DNA of 64,000 nt from Solirubrobacter pauli (GTDB lineage Bacteria > Actinomycetota > Thermoleophilia > Solirubrobacterales > Solirubrobacteraceae): NCBI RefSeq assembly GCF_003633755.1, contig NZ_RBIL01000001.1:4077426-4141425 (forward strand). The letters run 5' to 3'. Made by a program: the position numbers and the translations under genes. The notes beneath the pieces were generated by a model, which was not told the origin of the DNA, did no database searches, and saw only the letters and a program-made list of their open reading frames with translations. Shown here one piece after another: positions 33,001 to 40,607 of the stretch (positions are counted from its first letter, which is position 1; each line of letters starts with the position of its first letter).

Positions 33001-36000
33001 GTCGGTCCAGCGGTTGACGCTGCCCGTGGCCGGCACGGTGGCCGTGCCGAGCAGCGCGCCCTCCGGGCTGTCCTTGCGCAGCTCGATCGAGCCGCCCGCG
33101 GCCTGGGCCGCGACGCGGAACGTGATCGAGTCGATGCCGGTGAAGTTGACGGGCTCGTAGGACGCCCAGTCACCGTTGCTCAGGTTGCTCAGCGCGGAGG
33201 TGCCTTCGGCGTCGCCGGAGGCCTCGGCGGTGTCGGTGCCGAGGCGGCCGTCGGCGTGCTCGGCCTCCTTGCGCTTGGGCTGCAGGACGATCGTGTCCGT
33301 GCCGGTGAGCGCGGGCACGTCGCCGTCGCCCTTGTCGGTGTAGCGGGCGTCGAGCGCGAAGAACACCTTCATGTCCTCCGAGTGGCCCGTGCCCAGGTCG
33401 GTCACGACCGAGCCCGTCTTGCCGCGGTACTCGAGCAGCGGGTGCGCGTGGTCGTCATGGCCGAGCGCCGGCTGGACGATCAGGTTCTGGTAGTCGACCG
33501 TGTCCTCGGCGTCGGTGACCTCCACGTCCCAGTTCACGCGGTCGCCCCACTCGACGAAGCCGCCGTTCAGCGGCCCCTTGAACTTCACCGTCGGCTTGGT
33601 GTTGCCGACCGTGACCAGCACCACCGTCGTGCCGGTCTTGCCGGCCGGGTCGGTGACGGTCAGGCGCGCCTGGTAGACGCCCGGCGTCGTGTACTGGTGC
33701 GTCGGGTTGGCGAGCGTGGAGTCGGTGGTCCCGTTGCCGTCGAAGTCCCACGCGTACGTGAGCGCGCCGCCCTCGGGGTCGGACGAGCTCACGCTCGAGA
33801 ACGTGACCGTCAGCGGCTCCTGGCCGTTGTCGGGCGTGGCCGTCGCGGACGCGATCGGCGACCGCGAGCCGTTGATGTAGTCGATCCGGTAGATGCCGGA
33901 GTTCGGGTTGTCACGGCCGTAGCCGCCGCCCCACTCGAGCGCGTACAGCGAGCCGTCCGGGCCGAACGACAGCGACTGCGGCGCCAGGAACGACGTGTTC
34001 GGCATGAACGGGTTGACCTTCTCGACCTTGCCACCCTCGCCGAGCTGGACGGTCCAGACCTTGTTGCGGGCCCAGTCGTAGTAGAAGGCCTTGCCGTCGT
34101 AGGAGGCCGGGAACTTCGTGTCCGACGTCGAGGCGGCGTTGTAGTCGTAGAACGGGCCGCCCATCGGGGCCAGGCCGCCGCCCGCGGCGATCGCCGGCAC
34201 CGACGTCTTGCGGTAGCCGTACCACATATCCGGCGCCTTGGCCGGCGGCAGCTCACGCAGACCCGTGTTCTTGATCGAGTCGTTGATCGGCTTGGCGCAG
34301 TCGAAGAACGGGCCGACCGTGGGCGTCGGCGTCATGTAGTCGACGTCGCGGAACGGCTCGTTGTTGCCCATGCACAGCGGCCAGCCGTAGTTGCCCGGCT
34401 CCTTGATGATGTTGTACTCGACGATGCCCGCCGGGCCGCGGGTGGCCGGGGCGTCGTTGGAGTTGTCGGGCGCGTAGTCGGCGACGCCGATCCAGCCCGT
34501 GTTCGGGTCCACCGAGAACTTCCACGGGTTGCGGAAGCCCATCGCGTAGATCTCGGGGCGGGTCTTCTCGGTCCCGACCGGGAACAGGTTGCCGGCGGGG
34601 ATGTCGTAGCCGCCGTCGGCCTTCGGCTTGACGCGCAGGATCTTGCCGCGCAGGTCGTTCGTGTTGGCCGACGTCTCGCGGGCGTCCCACATGCGGTCGG
34701 CGCGCTCGGAGAGCGGGGCGTAGCCGCCCGACGGCTCCGAGTGCGGGTTGACGTCGTCGCCGACGCCGAGCAGCAGGTTGCCCTGCAGGTCGAAGTCGAG
34801 GTTGCCGCCGGTGTGGCCGGGCTCGTCGGGCTCGCGGGAGGCGGGGACCTCGATGATCAGCTTGGCCGACGCCGGATCGATCGTGCTCGTGGCGTCGACG
34901 GTGAAGCGCGTGACACGGCTCTTGAAGTTGGCCGGGTCGCTGTTGTTGGACGAGTTGGGCGCGTGGTAGACGTAGACCCAGCCGTTCTCGGCGAACTTCG
35001 GGTCGAGCGCGATGCCCATCAGGCCGTCCTCACCGCCCGAGTAGACGTTCAGCGTGATCGCGGTCTTGACGCTCCTGGTCTTCGGGTCGTAGACGCGGAT
35101 CTGGCCGCGCACGAGCTCGGTGAAGAACACGCGGCCGTCCGGCGCCACGTCGAGCGCGAACGGCGCGCTCGTGTTCTCGTCCAGCGCGACCTTCTCGAAG
35201 TTCGAGTTGATCGTGCCGCCGCAGTCGCCGGCCTCGACACCCGCGGCCCACTTGACGCCGCCGATGATGTGCTGCAGGAGCGCGGGCTCCTGGAAGTGGG
35301 CGCCGAAGTGGCCCATGCCCGTCACCCAGGCGCGACCGCCGTCGTACGGCTTGCACCACGAGATCGGGTGGTCGTACCCCATCTTGTTGCCGCCGGCGTC
35401 GTAGGTCGACTCGTCGAGCGACAGCAGCACGTGCGCGTTGCCGCGGACGTTGGTGGCGAAGTTGTACCACTCGTCGTTGCGCGTCCAGCGGTCGGCCAGC
35501 GGCTGCGTCGACGGGTGCGCCTTGTCCTCGCGGATGACCTGCGCGGTCAAGCCGCCGACGCCCGAGCTCCATGGCGGTGGATCACCCGCGGGCGGGGTGC
35601 TGCCGGTCGCGGCGTGGCCCGGCATGAGCGAGCCGATCAGGTCGTCCCACCACTTGTAGTTGCCGCGCATGTCCGTCGCGTTGTGGATGGCGACGATGCC
35701 GCCGCCCGCGCGCTGGTACTTCTCGAGCGCGACCTTCTCGGCCGCGGTCCACGGATCACCCGACGTCTGGAACATCACCAGCGCGTCGAAGCGGGCGAGG
35801 TCCGCGTCGTTGAAGATCGACGAGTCCTCCGTGTGCTCGGACGTGACGCCGGCCTGCTCGAGCGCCGCGCGCAGCAGCGGGGTGCCGTTCGTGATCGCGT
35901 CCGTGTGCCGGAACGCGGCCGTCTCCGTGAAGACGAGCACGTGCGCCGGCGCGGCCGGCTGCTTGAGCTCCGCCAGCGGCGCGGTCGACGCCCATCCCGG

Positions 36001-36153
36001 AGTGCTTGCGCCCATCAGGGCCGCGGCGTTCATCGCCGGGGCGTGCGAGTGCGCAGCGCCCGTGTCGTGTGCCTGTGCGGAGCCCGCCAGGACCCCCGCG
36101 CACGTTGCTGCCAGCACTGCGCCCTTGAGCGCAGTTCTCCCGATCCTTCTCAC
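30067..36153 (-). CDS. Giant secreted ThuA / PQQ-type sugar dehydrogenase / PKD / CBM multidomain protein
   Basis: 2,028 residues; GTG at 36153 with GGAGGAGAG upstream. Signal peptide to about 28. Modules: ThuA (about 70-310; VLVFTETAAFRHTDAI, GGGIVAIHNATD, WVTGMGHFG); glucose/sorbosone dehydrogenase-like propeller (about 312-758; GLMGIALDPKF, EIYAMGFRNPWKFS, YGWPLCMG); PKD (about 763-851; YAWDFDGNGTTD); CBM6-like (about 960-1083); Ig-like (about 1090-1170); three concanavalin-like DUF1349-type modules (about 1188-1373, 1403-1583, 1601-1794); an OmpL47-like domain (about 1798-1885); and a C-terminal module shared with the 24589-27654 protein. Likely extracellular glycan binding and oxidation. 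ThuA-dehydrogenase fusions are known; this length and number of lectin-like modules are large. Confidence 0.88.
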   Translation of the reverse strand: MRRIGRTALKGAVLAATCAGVLAGSAQAHDTGAAHSHAPAMNAAALMGASTPGWASTAPLAELKQPAAPAHVLVFTETAAFRHTDAITNGTPLLRAALEQAGVTSEHTEDSSIFNDADLARFDALVMFQTSGDPWTAAEKVALEKYQRAGGGIVAIHNATDMRGNYKWWDDLIGSLMPGHAATGSTPPAGDPPPWSSGVGGLTAQVIREDKAHPSTQPLADRWTRNDEWYNFATNVRGNAHVLLSLDESTYDAGGNKMGYDHPISWCKPYDGGRAWVTGMGHFGAHFQEPALLQHIIGGVKWAAGVEAGDCGGTINSNFEKVALDENTSAPFALDVAPDGRVFFTELVRGQIRVYDPKTRSVKTAITLNVYSGGEDGLMGIALDPKFAENGWVYVYHAPNSSNNSDPANFKSRVTRFTVDATSTIDPASAKLIIEVPASREPDEPGHTGGNLDFDLQGNLLLGVGDDVNPHSEPSGGYAPLSERADRMWDARETSANTNDLRGKILRVKPKADGGYDIPAGNLFPVGTEKTRPEIYAMGFRNPWKFSVDPNTGWIGVADYAPDNSNDAPATRGPAGIVEYNIIKEPGNYGWPLCMGNNEPFRDVDYMTPTPTVGPFFDCAKPINDSIKNTGLRELPPAKAPDMWYGYRKTSVPAIAAGGGLAPMGGPFYDYNAASTSDTKFPASYDGKAFYYDWARNKVWTVQLGEGGKVEKVNPFMPNTSFLAPQSLSFGPDGSLYALEWGGGYGRDNPNSGIYRIDYINGSRSPIASATATPDNGQEPLTVTFSSVSSSDPEGGALTYAWDFDGNGTTDSTLANPTHQYTTPGVYQARLTVTDPAGKTGTTVVLVTVGNTKPTVKFKGPLNGGFVEWGDRVNWDVEVTDAEDTVDYQNLIVQPALGHDDHAHPLLEYRGKTGSVVTDLGTGHSEDMKVFFALDARYTDKGDGDVPALTGTDTIVLQPKRKEAEHADGRLGTDTAEASGDAEGTSALSNLSNGDWASYEPVNFTGIDSITFRVAAQAAGGSIELRKDSPEGALLGTATVPATGSVNRWTDVTIPAPADKASMSLFLVFKGTANFRLNFFEVNGKGLSPETRPTVKITAPTENAAVTPGAVTFTADATDAENQITKVEFFVDGQKIGEDTSAPYTTTWNQTTEKFYAVHAVATNSKGLTNDSRKVRFSVGESGVRPPWETFANVDAAFDKVGDEFTVSAAGADLWQAANEFGAVYLPGGVGENFVATVKVAEFDGTHASGKAGIIVRNQIPQGGGNDNKGYLVIGEKGNGEAEFMHDAGGNGQVNDSGEPVANGCGTGSAPTWLKVEKFGKQFSVYCSRNGTEWTQVGVTTTIPAATTTQDIGLFVVSHISGTRATAKFTNWNLDTDPEVPGEPEEPTTPAPGCAPTASDEFDGALNRARWTTARGPAASAPAVTNGALNLAVTNGDIDGANTAPVSHVAQKTPAGNWQATTKVTLDHDNYWQYAGLVLHVDDDNYTKLSFTRHQDGRRFVEFWTETNGSRTAHGGNAYVATDHPATIHLRLTNANGTLTGAYSTNGTDWTNMGATAPLKANSSIGLLAAGDTDAQNKTAAFDWFRVTPDEAKPKPAANDEFDGTSIDGCRWDKIHGWNSNRVKLVDGKLRIRTFDADISGADNGPIENLILQTPPSGDWVAETKMTAPLGDAWQLAGFMLFSDVDHYVKYDVVADNDPGAAKVRRVELRGENGGGAFGPTGAGDIEPPASATDTWWLRLTKKGNTYTGAISADGTTWVQSPGSVTVALSNPAIGLMGIGPAQAAPIDVDFEYFRIGAADTEAPVTTATASAQPGADGWYAAAPTITLAATDGTGSGVAKTEFAIDGGAWQTYTAPFVAPEGEHTIRYRSTDQAGLVEAVKELVIKVRASSTQVPVVIGGEVPGVLALNLTGPISLGTFMPGVAKDYTTTAEAKVTSSAGDARLTVSDADTTNTGKLVNGAFALPQALQVNDAPVGGSAAPTTLKAWTGPFGTQSVPLAFKQPIAEGDGLRRGTYSKTLTFTLSTTTP

Positions 36154-36305
36154 GACTCTCCTCCGTCGGCGCGACGCGCGGGTGCATCACGCGTAAGCCA
36201 GTCCAACTACGGCCGAAGATACCAGCGAATCTACGCATAAGTCGCAAGTCTTTTGTTCTTGGACCGTCAAATGGTCCATGTGGGTCTCACGCGCCGTTCG
36301 CGTGG
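36154..36305. promoter_or_regulatory. Upstream region of the giant secreted protein gene with inverted repeat
   Basis: An AT-richer gap. TAGATT on the minus strand (36233 to 36228) could be a -10. TGGACC (36260-36265) and GGTCCA (36273-36278) form an inverted repeat with a 7-base spacer and could bind a regulator. A GGAGGAGAG ribosome site precedes the GTG start. Confidence 0.4.
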
Positions 36306-36725
36306 TCAGCGGTCGGCGACGGCCGACACCCGCCAGTCGCCGGGACCGATCTCGCGCAGCGACAAGGTGCACCGGCCGACGTGGACCGTCGCCAGCGGCG
36401 GGTCGAAGCGCTGGATGCGAACGCCGTCCGGGTCGGCCGCGCCGCACGCGCGCACCTGCGGGGCGGCCGTGTCGCAGCGGAACGCCTTCACCGGCTCGCC
36501 GGTGAGCGCGGTGCAGGCGCCGCGCCGGTCACCGGTCTCGGCCAGCCGGACGTAGGTGAGCGCGACCGCGGCCGGGATGACCTCGAGCGAGGTGCTGCGG
36601 GGCGCGTGTCCGTCGCCGCCGAACGACACCAGGCGCGGGCCGAGCCCGACGAGCAGCACGAGCACGAGGAGCGCGGCGACGGCGACCAGTGGACGCCGCT
36701 CGCCGATGCGGATGAGCCGATCCAC
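36306..36725 (-). CDS. Small single-span membrane protein, unknown
   Basis: 139 residues from the GTG at 36725, one base behind the upstream stop. N-terminal VDRLIRIGERRP, one membrane helix (about 15-33), then an exported domain with cysteines in RRGACTAL, AFRCDTA, VRACGAAD and GRCTLSL (two possible disulphides). The pattern of a short tail, one helix and a small Cys-rich domain resembles actinobacterial DUF-type exported proteins, but I recognise no family. Last gene of the leftward run that begins with the manganese transporter. Confidence 0.7.
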   Translation of the reverse strand: MDRLIRIGERRPLVAVAALLVLVLLVGLGPRLVSFGGDGHAPRSTSLEVIPAAVALTYVRLAETGDRRGACTALTGEPVKAFRCDTAAPQVRACGAADPDGVRIQRFDPPLATVHVGRCTLSLREIGPGDWRVSAVADR

Positions 36726-36726
36726 G

Positions 36727-38034
36727 TCAGTCGAACTCGATGATCGCCTCGGCGCGGTCGAAGCGGCCGGCGGCGAGGTCGGCGGTGGGGACGCCGATGT
36801 ACAGCTCACCGTCCAGCGCGTCGGTCTGCAGCAGCACGGTCCAGTCCGCGGCCGTCCCGCCGCCGAGCTCGGCGAGGGAGCCGAGGTTGTCGTCGTTCTG
36901 CCAGGTCGGCCAGCCGAGCAGCTGGCCCTCGCTGTTCAGCCAGCCCTGCTCGGCGGCGAGGCGCTCCCGGAGCGACCAGAGCGCCTCCCAGTCGTAGTCG
37001 GTCCCGAGCCGGTCGGGCGTGGTCAAGCCGACCGTCGGCACGACCCGCTGCCGGTGCAGCTCGCCGTACTCGTTCAGGTCGGGTGGGGAGTCCCGGACCT
37101 CGACCGCGCCGACGGAACGCAGGACGCGGCATGCGCCCGCGTCGTCGAATCCGCCGTTCTCCGGGTCGACGTCGCAGAAGATGTGGAGGTGGCCGTCGCG
37201 CGGGCCTGGCCAGACGGCGGGGTCGAGGTCCGTAAGGGCGAGCTGGGCGATGAACGTCATCGGCCCGTGGGGACCGGTGGGCCAGCGTGTGCCGGCGGGC
37301 AGCGCCGGACGGCCGCCGATCCAGCTCGCGCTCTCCTTGTCCGTGGCGAGAAGGGCGATTCCGGGCCGGGCCGCCTTGGCCAGCTGCGCGCCGGAGGCCT
37401 CGAGGGGCGTGTCGTCCGTCAGCTCGACCACGCGCTGCGGGTCGAGTACGGCGCGCTCCTCGCGCAGCGTGGCGTACCGGGGCGAGTCGGCAAGCGCTTC
37501 GGTCGGGGCGGCGAGCCGTCGGAGGTGCAGCCTGTCGGGATCGACACCGCGGCCCGAGACGGCGACCAGCGCCGTGCCGACCTGGGCGACGGCGGCCCAC
37601 GACGTGCCCGCCGCGGCGAACGCGAACGGCCGCTTGACGCCGTCGACGAGCAGCGAGCGCGTCGACGAGACGACCTTCGCGTCGGGGTCGTCGAAGTCCT
37701 CCGCCTGCTCGGCCGCCTCGGCGCGCAGGTCGTGCTCGTACTCGTCGACGGGCTCGGAGTCGACGTAGAGCTCGGTGTCCGCTTCGACGCTGGTCAGGCG
37801 CACGTCGCTGGGCGGCAGCTCGCCCCCATCGGGCGCGTGACCGTAGCCGCCGAGCTCCATCGGCATGCCTTCGACCGTGTACACGGGGAAGGTGATCGCG
37901 CCGAGCACCTTGCGCTGCTCGGCGTCCCACTCGTCCGTGACCGCGGTCGGCGCCGCCCGCGGGCTCGCGTCCTGGTTGCCACAGCCCGCGAGCAACGCGC
38001 CGATTGCGGCGAAGGTCACGGACGCGCGTCGCAC
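36727..38034 (-). CDS. DUF1963 (YwqG-like) lipoprotein
   Basis: 435 residues from the GTG at 38034. Lipobox ALLAGCGNQD (Cys near residue 18). The C-terminal half has the DUF1963 pattern: SWIGGRPALPAGTRWP, MTFIAQLAL, GHLHIFCDVDPENG, LLGWPTWQND, WTVLLQTD. YwqG-like proteins have no established biochemical role. Here the domain is exported and carries a 170-residue N-terminal extension. It starts 17 bases behind the metal permease gene, so it may belong to the same transcript. Confidence 0.8.
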   Translation of the reverse strand: MRRASVTFAAIGALLAGCGNQDASPRAAPTAVTDEWDAEQRKVLGAITFPVYTVEGMPMELGGYGHAPDGGELPPSDVRLTSVEADTELYVDSEPVDEYEHDLRAEAAEQAEDFDDPDAKVVSSTRSLLVDGVKRPFAFAAAGTSWAAVAQVGTALVAVSGRGVDPDRLHLRRLAAPTEALADSPRYATLREERAVLDPQRVVELTDDTPLEASGAQLAKAARPGIALLATDKESASWIGGRPALPAGTRWPTGPHGPMTFIAQLALTDLDPAVWPGPRDGHLHIFCDVDPENGGFDDAGACRVLRSVGAVEVRDSPPDLNEYGELHRQRVVPTVGLTTPDRLGTDYDWEALWSLRERLAAEQGWLNSEGQLLGWPTWQNDDNLGSLAELGGGTAADWTVLLQTDALDGELYIGVPTADLAAGRFDRAEAIIEFD

Positions 38035-38051
38035 ATCCTGACCACTACCCG

Positions 38052-38879
38052 CTATCGGGCGGTGATCACGCCCTGGCGTGGGCTGAACAGGTACGCCAGC
38101 AGGAACAACACGGTGAGCACGACGACGATCATGCCGCCCGTGGACGCGTCGAAGTGGTAGCTGAGGTAGGTGCCGAGCACGGTCGACAGCACGCCGGTGC
38201 CGATCGCCAGCGCGAGCATCTTGTCGAAGCGGTCGGTGAGCAGGTAGGCGGTCGCGCCGGGCGTGATCAGCATCGCGACCACGAGCACGATCCCGACGGC
38301 CTGCAGCGCGACGATCACGGTCAGCGCCAGCGCACCCAGCAGGACCATCTCCAGCCGCCGCGGCGAGATCCCGATCGCGTGCGCGTGCACCGGATCGAAC
38401 GCGTAGAGCACGAGCGACTTGCGCAGGAGCAGCAGCGCAGCGATCACGAGCGCGCCGAGCACGAGCACCTGGAGGATGTCGCCGTCGCTGACGCCGAGCA
38501 CGTTGCCGAAGAGGATGTGGAAGAGGTCGACCTGCGACGGGATCACGCTCACCAGCACGAGCCCGAGGGCGAACAGGCCGGTGAAGACGATGCCGATCGC
38601 GGCGTCCTCCTTCACGCGGCTGGTGCGGTTCAGGCCGCCGATCAGGCCGACCGCGCCCGCGCCGAACAGGAACGCGCCCGCGGCGAACGGCGCGCCGATC
38701 ACGTAGCTCAGCACCACGCCGGGGAGGACCGCGTGCGAGACGGCATCGCCCATCAGCGACCAGCCGAGCAGCGTCAGCCAGCACGACAGCACCGCGCACG
38801 CGACGCCGACCACGACGGCGACGAGCATCGCCCGCTGCATGAACTCGAACGTCAGCGGTTCCAGGAGCAGCTCGTTCAT
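38052..38879 (-). CDS. mntC: Manganese/zinc-type ABC transporter permease
   Basis: 275 residues, ATG at 38879 overlapping the ATPase stop. Eight or so membrane helices of the ABC-3 family: RAMLVAVVVGVACAVLSCWL, GDAVSHAVLPGVVLSYVIG, RVKEDAAIGIVFTGLFALG, LITPGATAYLLTDRF. DAVSHAVLPG and the coupling region KEDAAIGIVF are characteristic. Imports Mn2+ (or Zn2+/Fe2+) with the two genes upstream. Symbol follows B. subtilis usage. Confidence 0.9.
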   Translation of the reverse strand: MNELLLEPLTFEFMQRAMLVAVVVGVACAVLSCWLTLLGWSLMGDAVSHAVLPGVVLSYVIGAPFAAGAFLFGAGAVGLIGGLNRTSRVKEDAAIGIVFTGLFALGLVLVSVIPSQVDLFHILFGNVLGVSDGDILQVLVLGALVIAALLLLRKSLVLYAFDPVHAHAIGISPRRLEMVLLGALALTVIVALQAVGIVLVVAMLITPGATAYLLTDRFDKMLALAIGTGVLSTVLGTYLSYHFDASTGGMIVVVLTVLFLLAYLFSPRQGVITAR

Positions 38880-39616
38880 GCGCGCAGCGCCTCCTGCGGC
38901 ACGAAGCCGCCGAACGCCTCGGCCAGGAGGTCCGGCCGCAGCGTCTCGTCGACCTCGCCGTGGGCGATGATGCGGCGGTTGATCAGCGCGACCTGGTCGC
39001 ACAGTGCCGGCACCGCGACGAGGTCGTGCGTGGAGACGACGACCGTACGGCCCTCGGCGGCGAGGTCGCGCAGCAGCTGCGTGATCGTCGCCTCGCTGCG
39101 CTTGTCGACGCCGGCGAACGGCTCGTCGAGGAACAGCAGCTCGGCGCCCTGGGCGAGCCCGCGGGCGACGAACGCGCGCTTGCGCTGCCCGCCGGAGAGG
39201 GCGCCGATCTGGCGGTCGCGCAGGTCCCCGAGCTCGACGCGCTCCAGCGCCTCGCTCACCCGCCGGCGGTCCTCCGCGCGCGTGCGGCGACGCCAGCCGA
39301 GCTGCCCGTAGCGGCCCATGGTCACGACCTCCTCGACCGAGACGGGGAACGCCCAGTCGACGTCCTCGCTCTGCGGCGCGTAGGCGACGCGGCCGCTGCG
39401 GCGCGCCTGGTCGGGCGCGTCGTCGAACAGGCGCACGTCGCCCGAATCCAGCTTCACGAGGCCCATCAGCGCCTTGAACAGCGTCGACTTGCCCGAGCCG
39501 TTCATGCCGATCAGCCCGTGCACGAGGCCGGGTTCGACGGTCAGGTCCAGGCCGTCGAGCGCGAGGGTGTCGCCGTAGCGGACCCGCAGGCCGGTGGCGG
39601 TGATGGCGTGGGTCAT
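38876..39616 (-). CDS. mntB: Manganese/zinc-type ABC transporter ATPase
   Basis: 246 residues. Walker A GMNGSGKST, Q-loop YAPQSEDVDWAFPVSVEEVV (the DWxFPVxV stretch is typical of metal ABC ATPases), signature LSGGQRKRAFVARGLAQ, Walker B LLFLDEPFAGVD, H-loop VSTHDL. All catalytic residues are present. Start and stop overlap both neighbours by 4 bases (ATGA), so the three transporter genes are translated as one unit. Confidence 0.93.
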   Translation of the reverse strand: MTHAITATGLRVRYGDTLALDGLDLTVEPGLVHGLIGMNGSGKSTLFKALMGLVKLDSGDVRLFDDAPDQARRSGRVAYAPQSEDVDWAFPVSVEEVVTMGRYGQLGWRRRTRAEDRRRVSEALERVELGDLRDRQIGALSGGQRKRAFVARGLAQGAELLFLDEPFAGVDKRSEATITQLLRDLAAEGRTVVVSTHDLVAVPALCDQVALINRRIIAHGEVDETLRPDLLAEAFGGFVPQEALRA

Positions 39617-40527
39617 GTGGAGGCTCCCGTGAGGCCGGCGATGATCGTGTCCGCGTCGCGGCGGAGCAGGTCCAAGTAGGTCGGGACCGGGCCGCCGGCC
39701 TCCGACAGCGAGTCGACGTACAGCACCCCGGCGAAGCGCGCGCCCGACTCGCGGGCGACCTGCTTCTGCGCCTTGTCGGAGACCGTCGACTCGCAGAAGA
39801 TCGCGGGCACCTGCCGCTCGCGCACGAACCGCACGGTCGACGCGATCTGCTGCGGCGTGCCCTCCTGCTCGGCGTTGACCGGCCACAGGTAGCGCTCGGT
39901 CAGGCCGAAGTCGCGCGCCATGTAGGAGAACGCGCCCTCGCAGGTGACGAGCGCGCGGCGCTGTGGCGGCAGCGCGGCGAGCTCGCGCCGGACGGTCGCG
40001 CCGACCTCGTCGAGCGCGCCGCTGTACTCCCGCGCGTTGGCGGCGAAGACCGGCGCCCCGGCGGGGTCGAGCTCGGTCAGCGCCTTGCGGATGTTCTCGA
40101 CGTAGACCTTCGCGTTCGCGACCGACATCCACGCGTGCGGGTTCGGCTTGCCCGCGTACTCGCTCTCGCCGGCGATCGGGATCGGCTCGACCCCTTCGGA
40201 GAGCGTCACGTGCTTCGCGTCGGCCAGGTCGACGAACTGCTCGAACCAGCGCTCGAGCCCCATCCCGTTCTGCAGCACGAGGTCGGAGGTGGCGGCGTGC
40301 TTGAGGTCGGACGGCGTCGGCTCGTAGCCGTGGATCTCGGCGCCGGGCTTGGTGATCGACGCCACCTCGATCCGGTCGCCACCCACCTGGCGGACCATGT
40401 CGGCGACGACGGTGAAGGTCGTCAGCACCTTCGGCTTGCCCGAGTCCTCGCTGTCCGCGGCCCCGCAACCCGACAGCACGAGCGCGAGCGCTCCCGCGGC
40501 CACGACGGCACGAAGCAAGTTAGACAT
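39613..40527 (-). CDS. mntA: Manganese-type ABC metal-binding lipoprotein
   Basis: 304 residues. Lipobox LVLSGCGAAD (Cys21). Cluster A-I metal-binding protein with ligands at His66 (AEIHGYEP), His131 (NPHAWMS), Glu197 (TCEGAFSY) and Asp272 (LYVDSLSE). His-His-Glu-Asp with GAFSYMARDFGL and NAEQEGTP is the manganese/iron pattern of PsaA/MntC-like proteins; ZnuA has a third His and a His-rich loop, which is missing here. First gene of the operon. A DtxR/MntR-like inverted repeat covers its start codon. Confidence 0.9.
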   Translation of the reverse strand: MSNLLRAVVAAGALALVLSGCGAADSEDSGKPKVLTTFTVVADMVRQVGGDRIEVASITKPGAEIHGYEPTPSDLKHAATSDLVLQNGMGLERWFEQFVDLADAKHVTLSEGVEPIPIAGESEYAGKPNPHAWMSVANAKVYVENIRKALTELDPAGAPVFAANAREYSGALDEVGATVRRELAALPPQRRALVTCEGAFSYMARDFGLTERYLWPVNAEQEGTPQQIASTVRFVRERQVPAIFCESTVSDKAQKQVARESGARFAGVLYVDSLSEAGGPVPTYLDLLRRDADTIIAGLTGAST

Positions 40528-40540
40528 GCCTAAAAAGCTA
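40520..40540 (-). promoter_or_regulatory. Leaderless promoter with DtxR/MntR-like operator at mntA start
   Basis: On the minus strand TAGCTT (40540 to 40535) is followed by 7 bases and the ATG at 40527. The inverted repeat TTAG-N6-CTAA (40520-40533), reading TTAGGCATGTCTAA, covers start site and start codon. It resembles operators of DtxR/IdeR/MntR metal repressors (TTAGGnnnnCCTAA-like). A second repeat TAACT/AGTTA lies at 40553-40566. Confidence 0.55.
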
Positions 40541-40607
40541 GCGCATCAGCCCTAACTTCCCAGTTAAGGGACGGATGATCGGGGTGGGGCGGAGGGGATG
40601 TTCCCCT

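Noticed and set aside
32296-36240. A 1,314-codon open frame on the plus strand opposite the giant secreted protein
   Set aside because: It is the mirror frame of a very GC-rich gene: composition is dominated by Arg, Gly, Val and Asp, with no domain. The minus strand has a signal peptide, ribosome site and many recognisable domains.
36260-36278. TGGACC/GGTCCA repeat as a terminator
   Set aside because: It lies upstream of a gene on the minus strand and downstream only of the end of the 36306-36725 gene at some distance; stem is 6 bases with no T-tract. An operator is more plausible.
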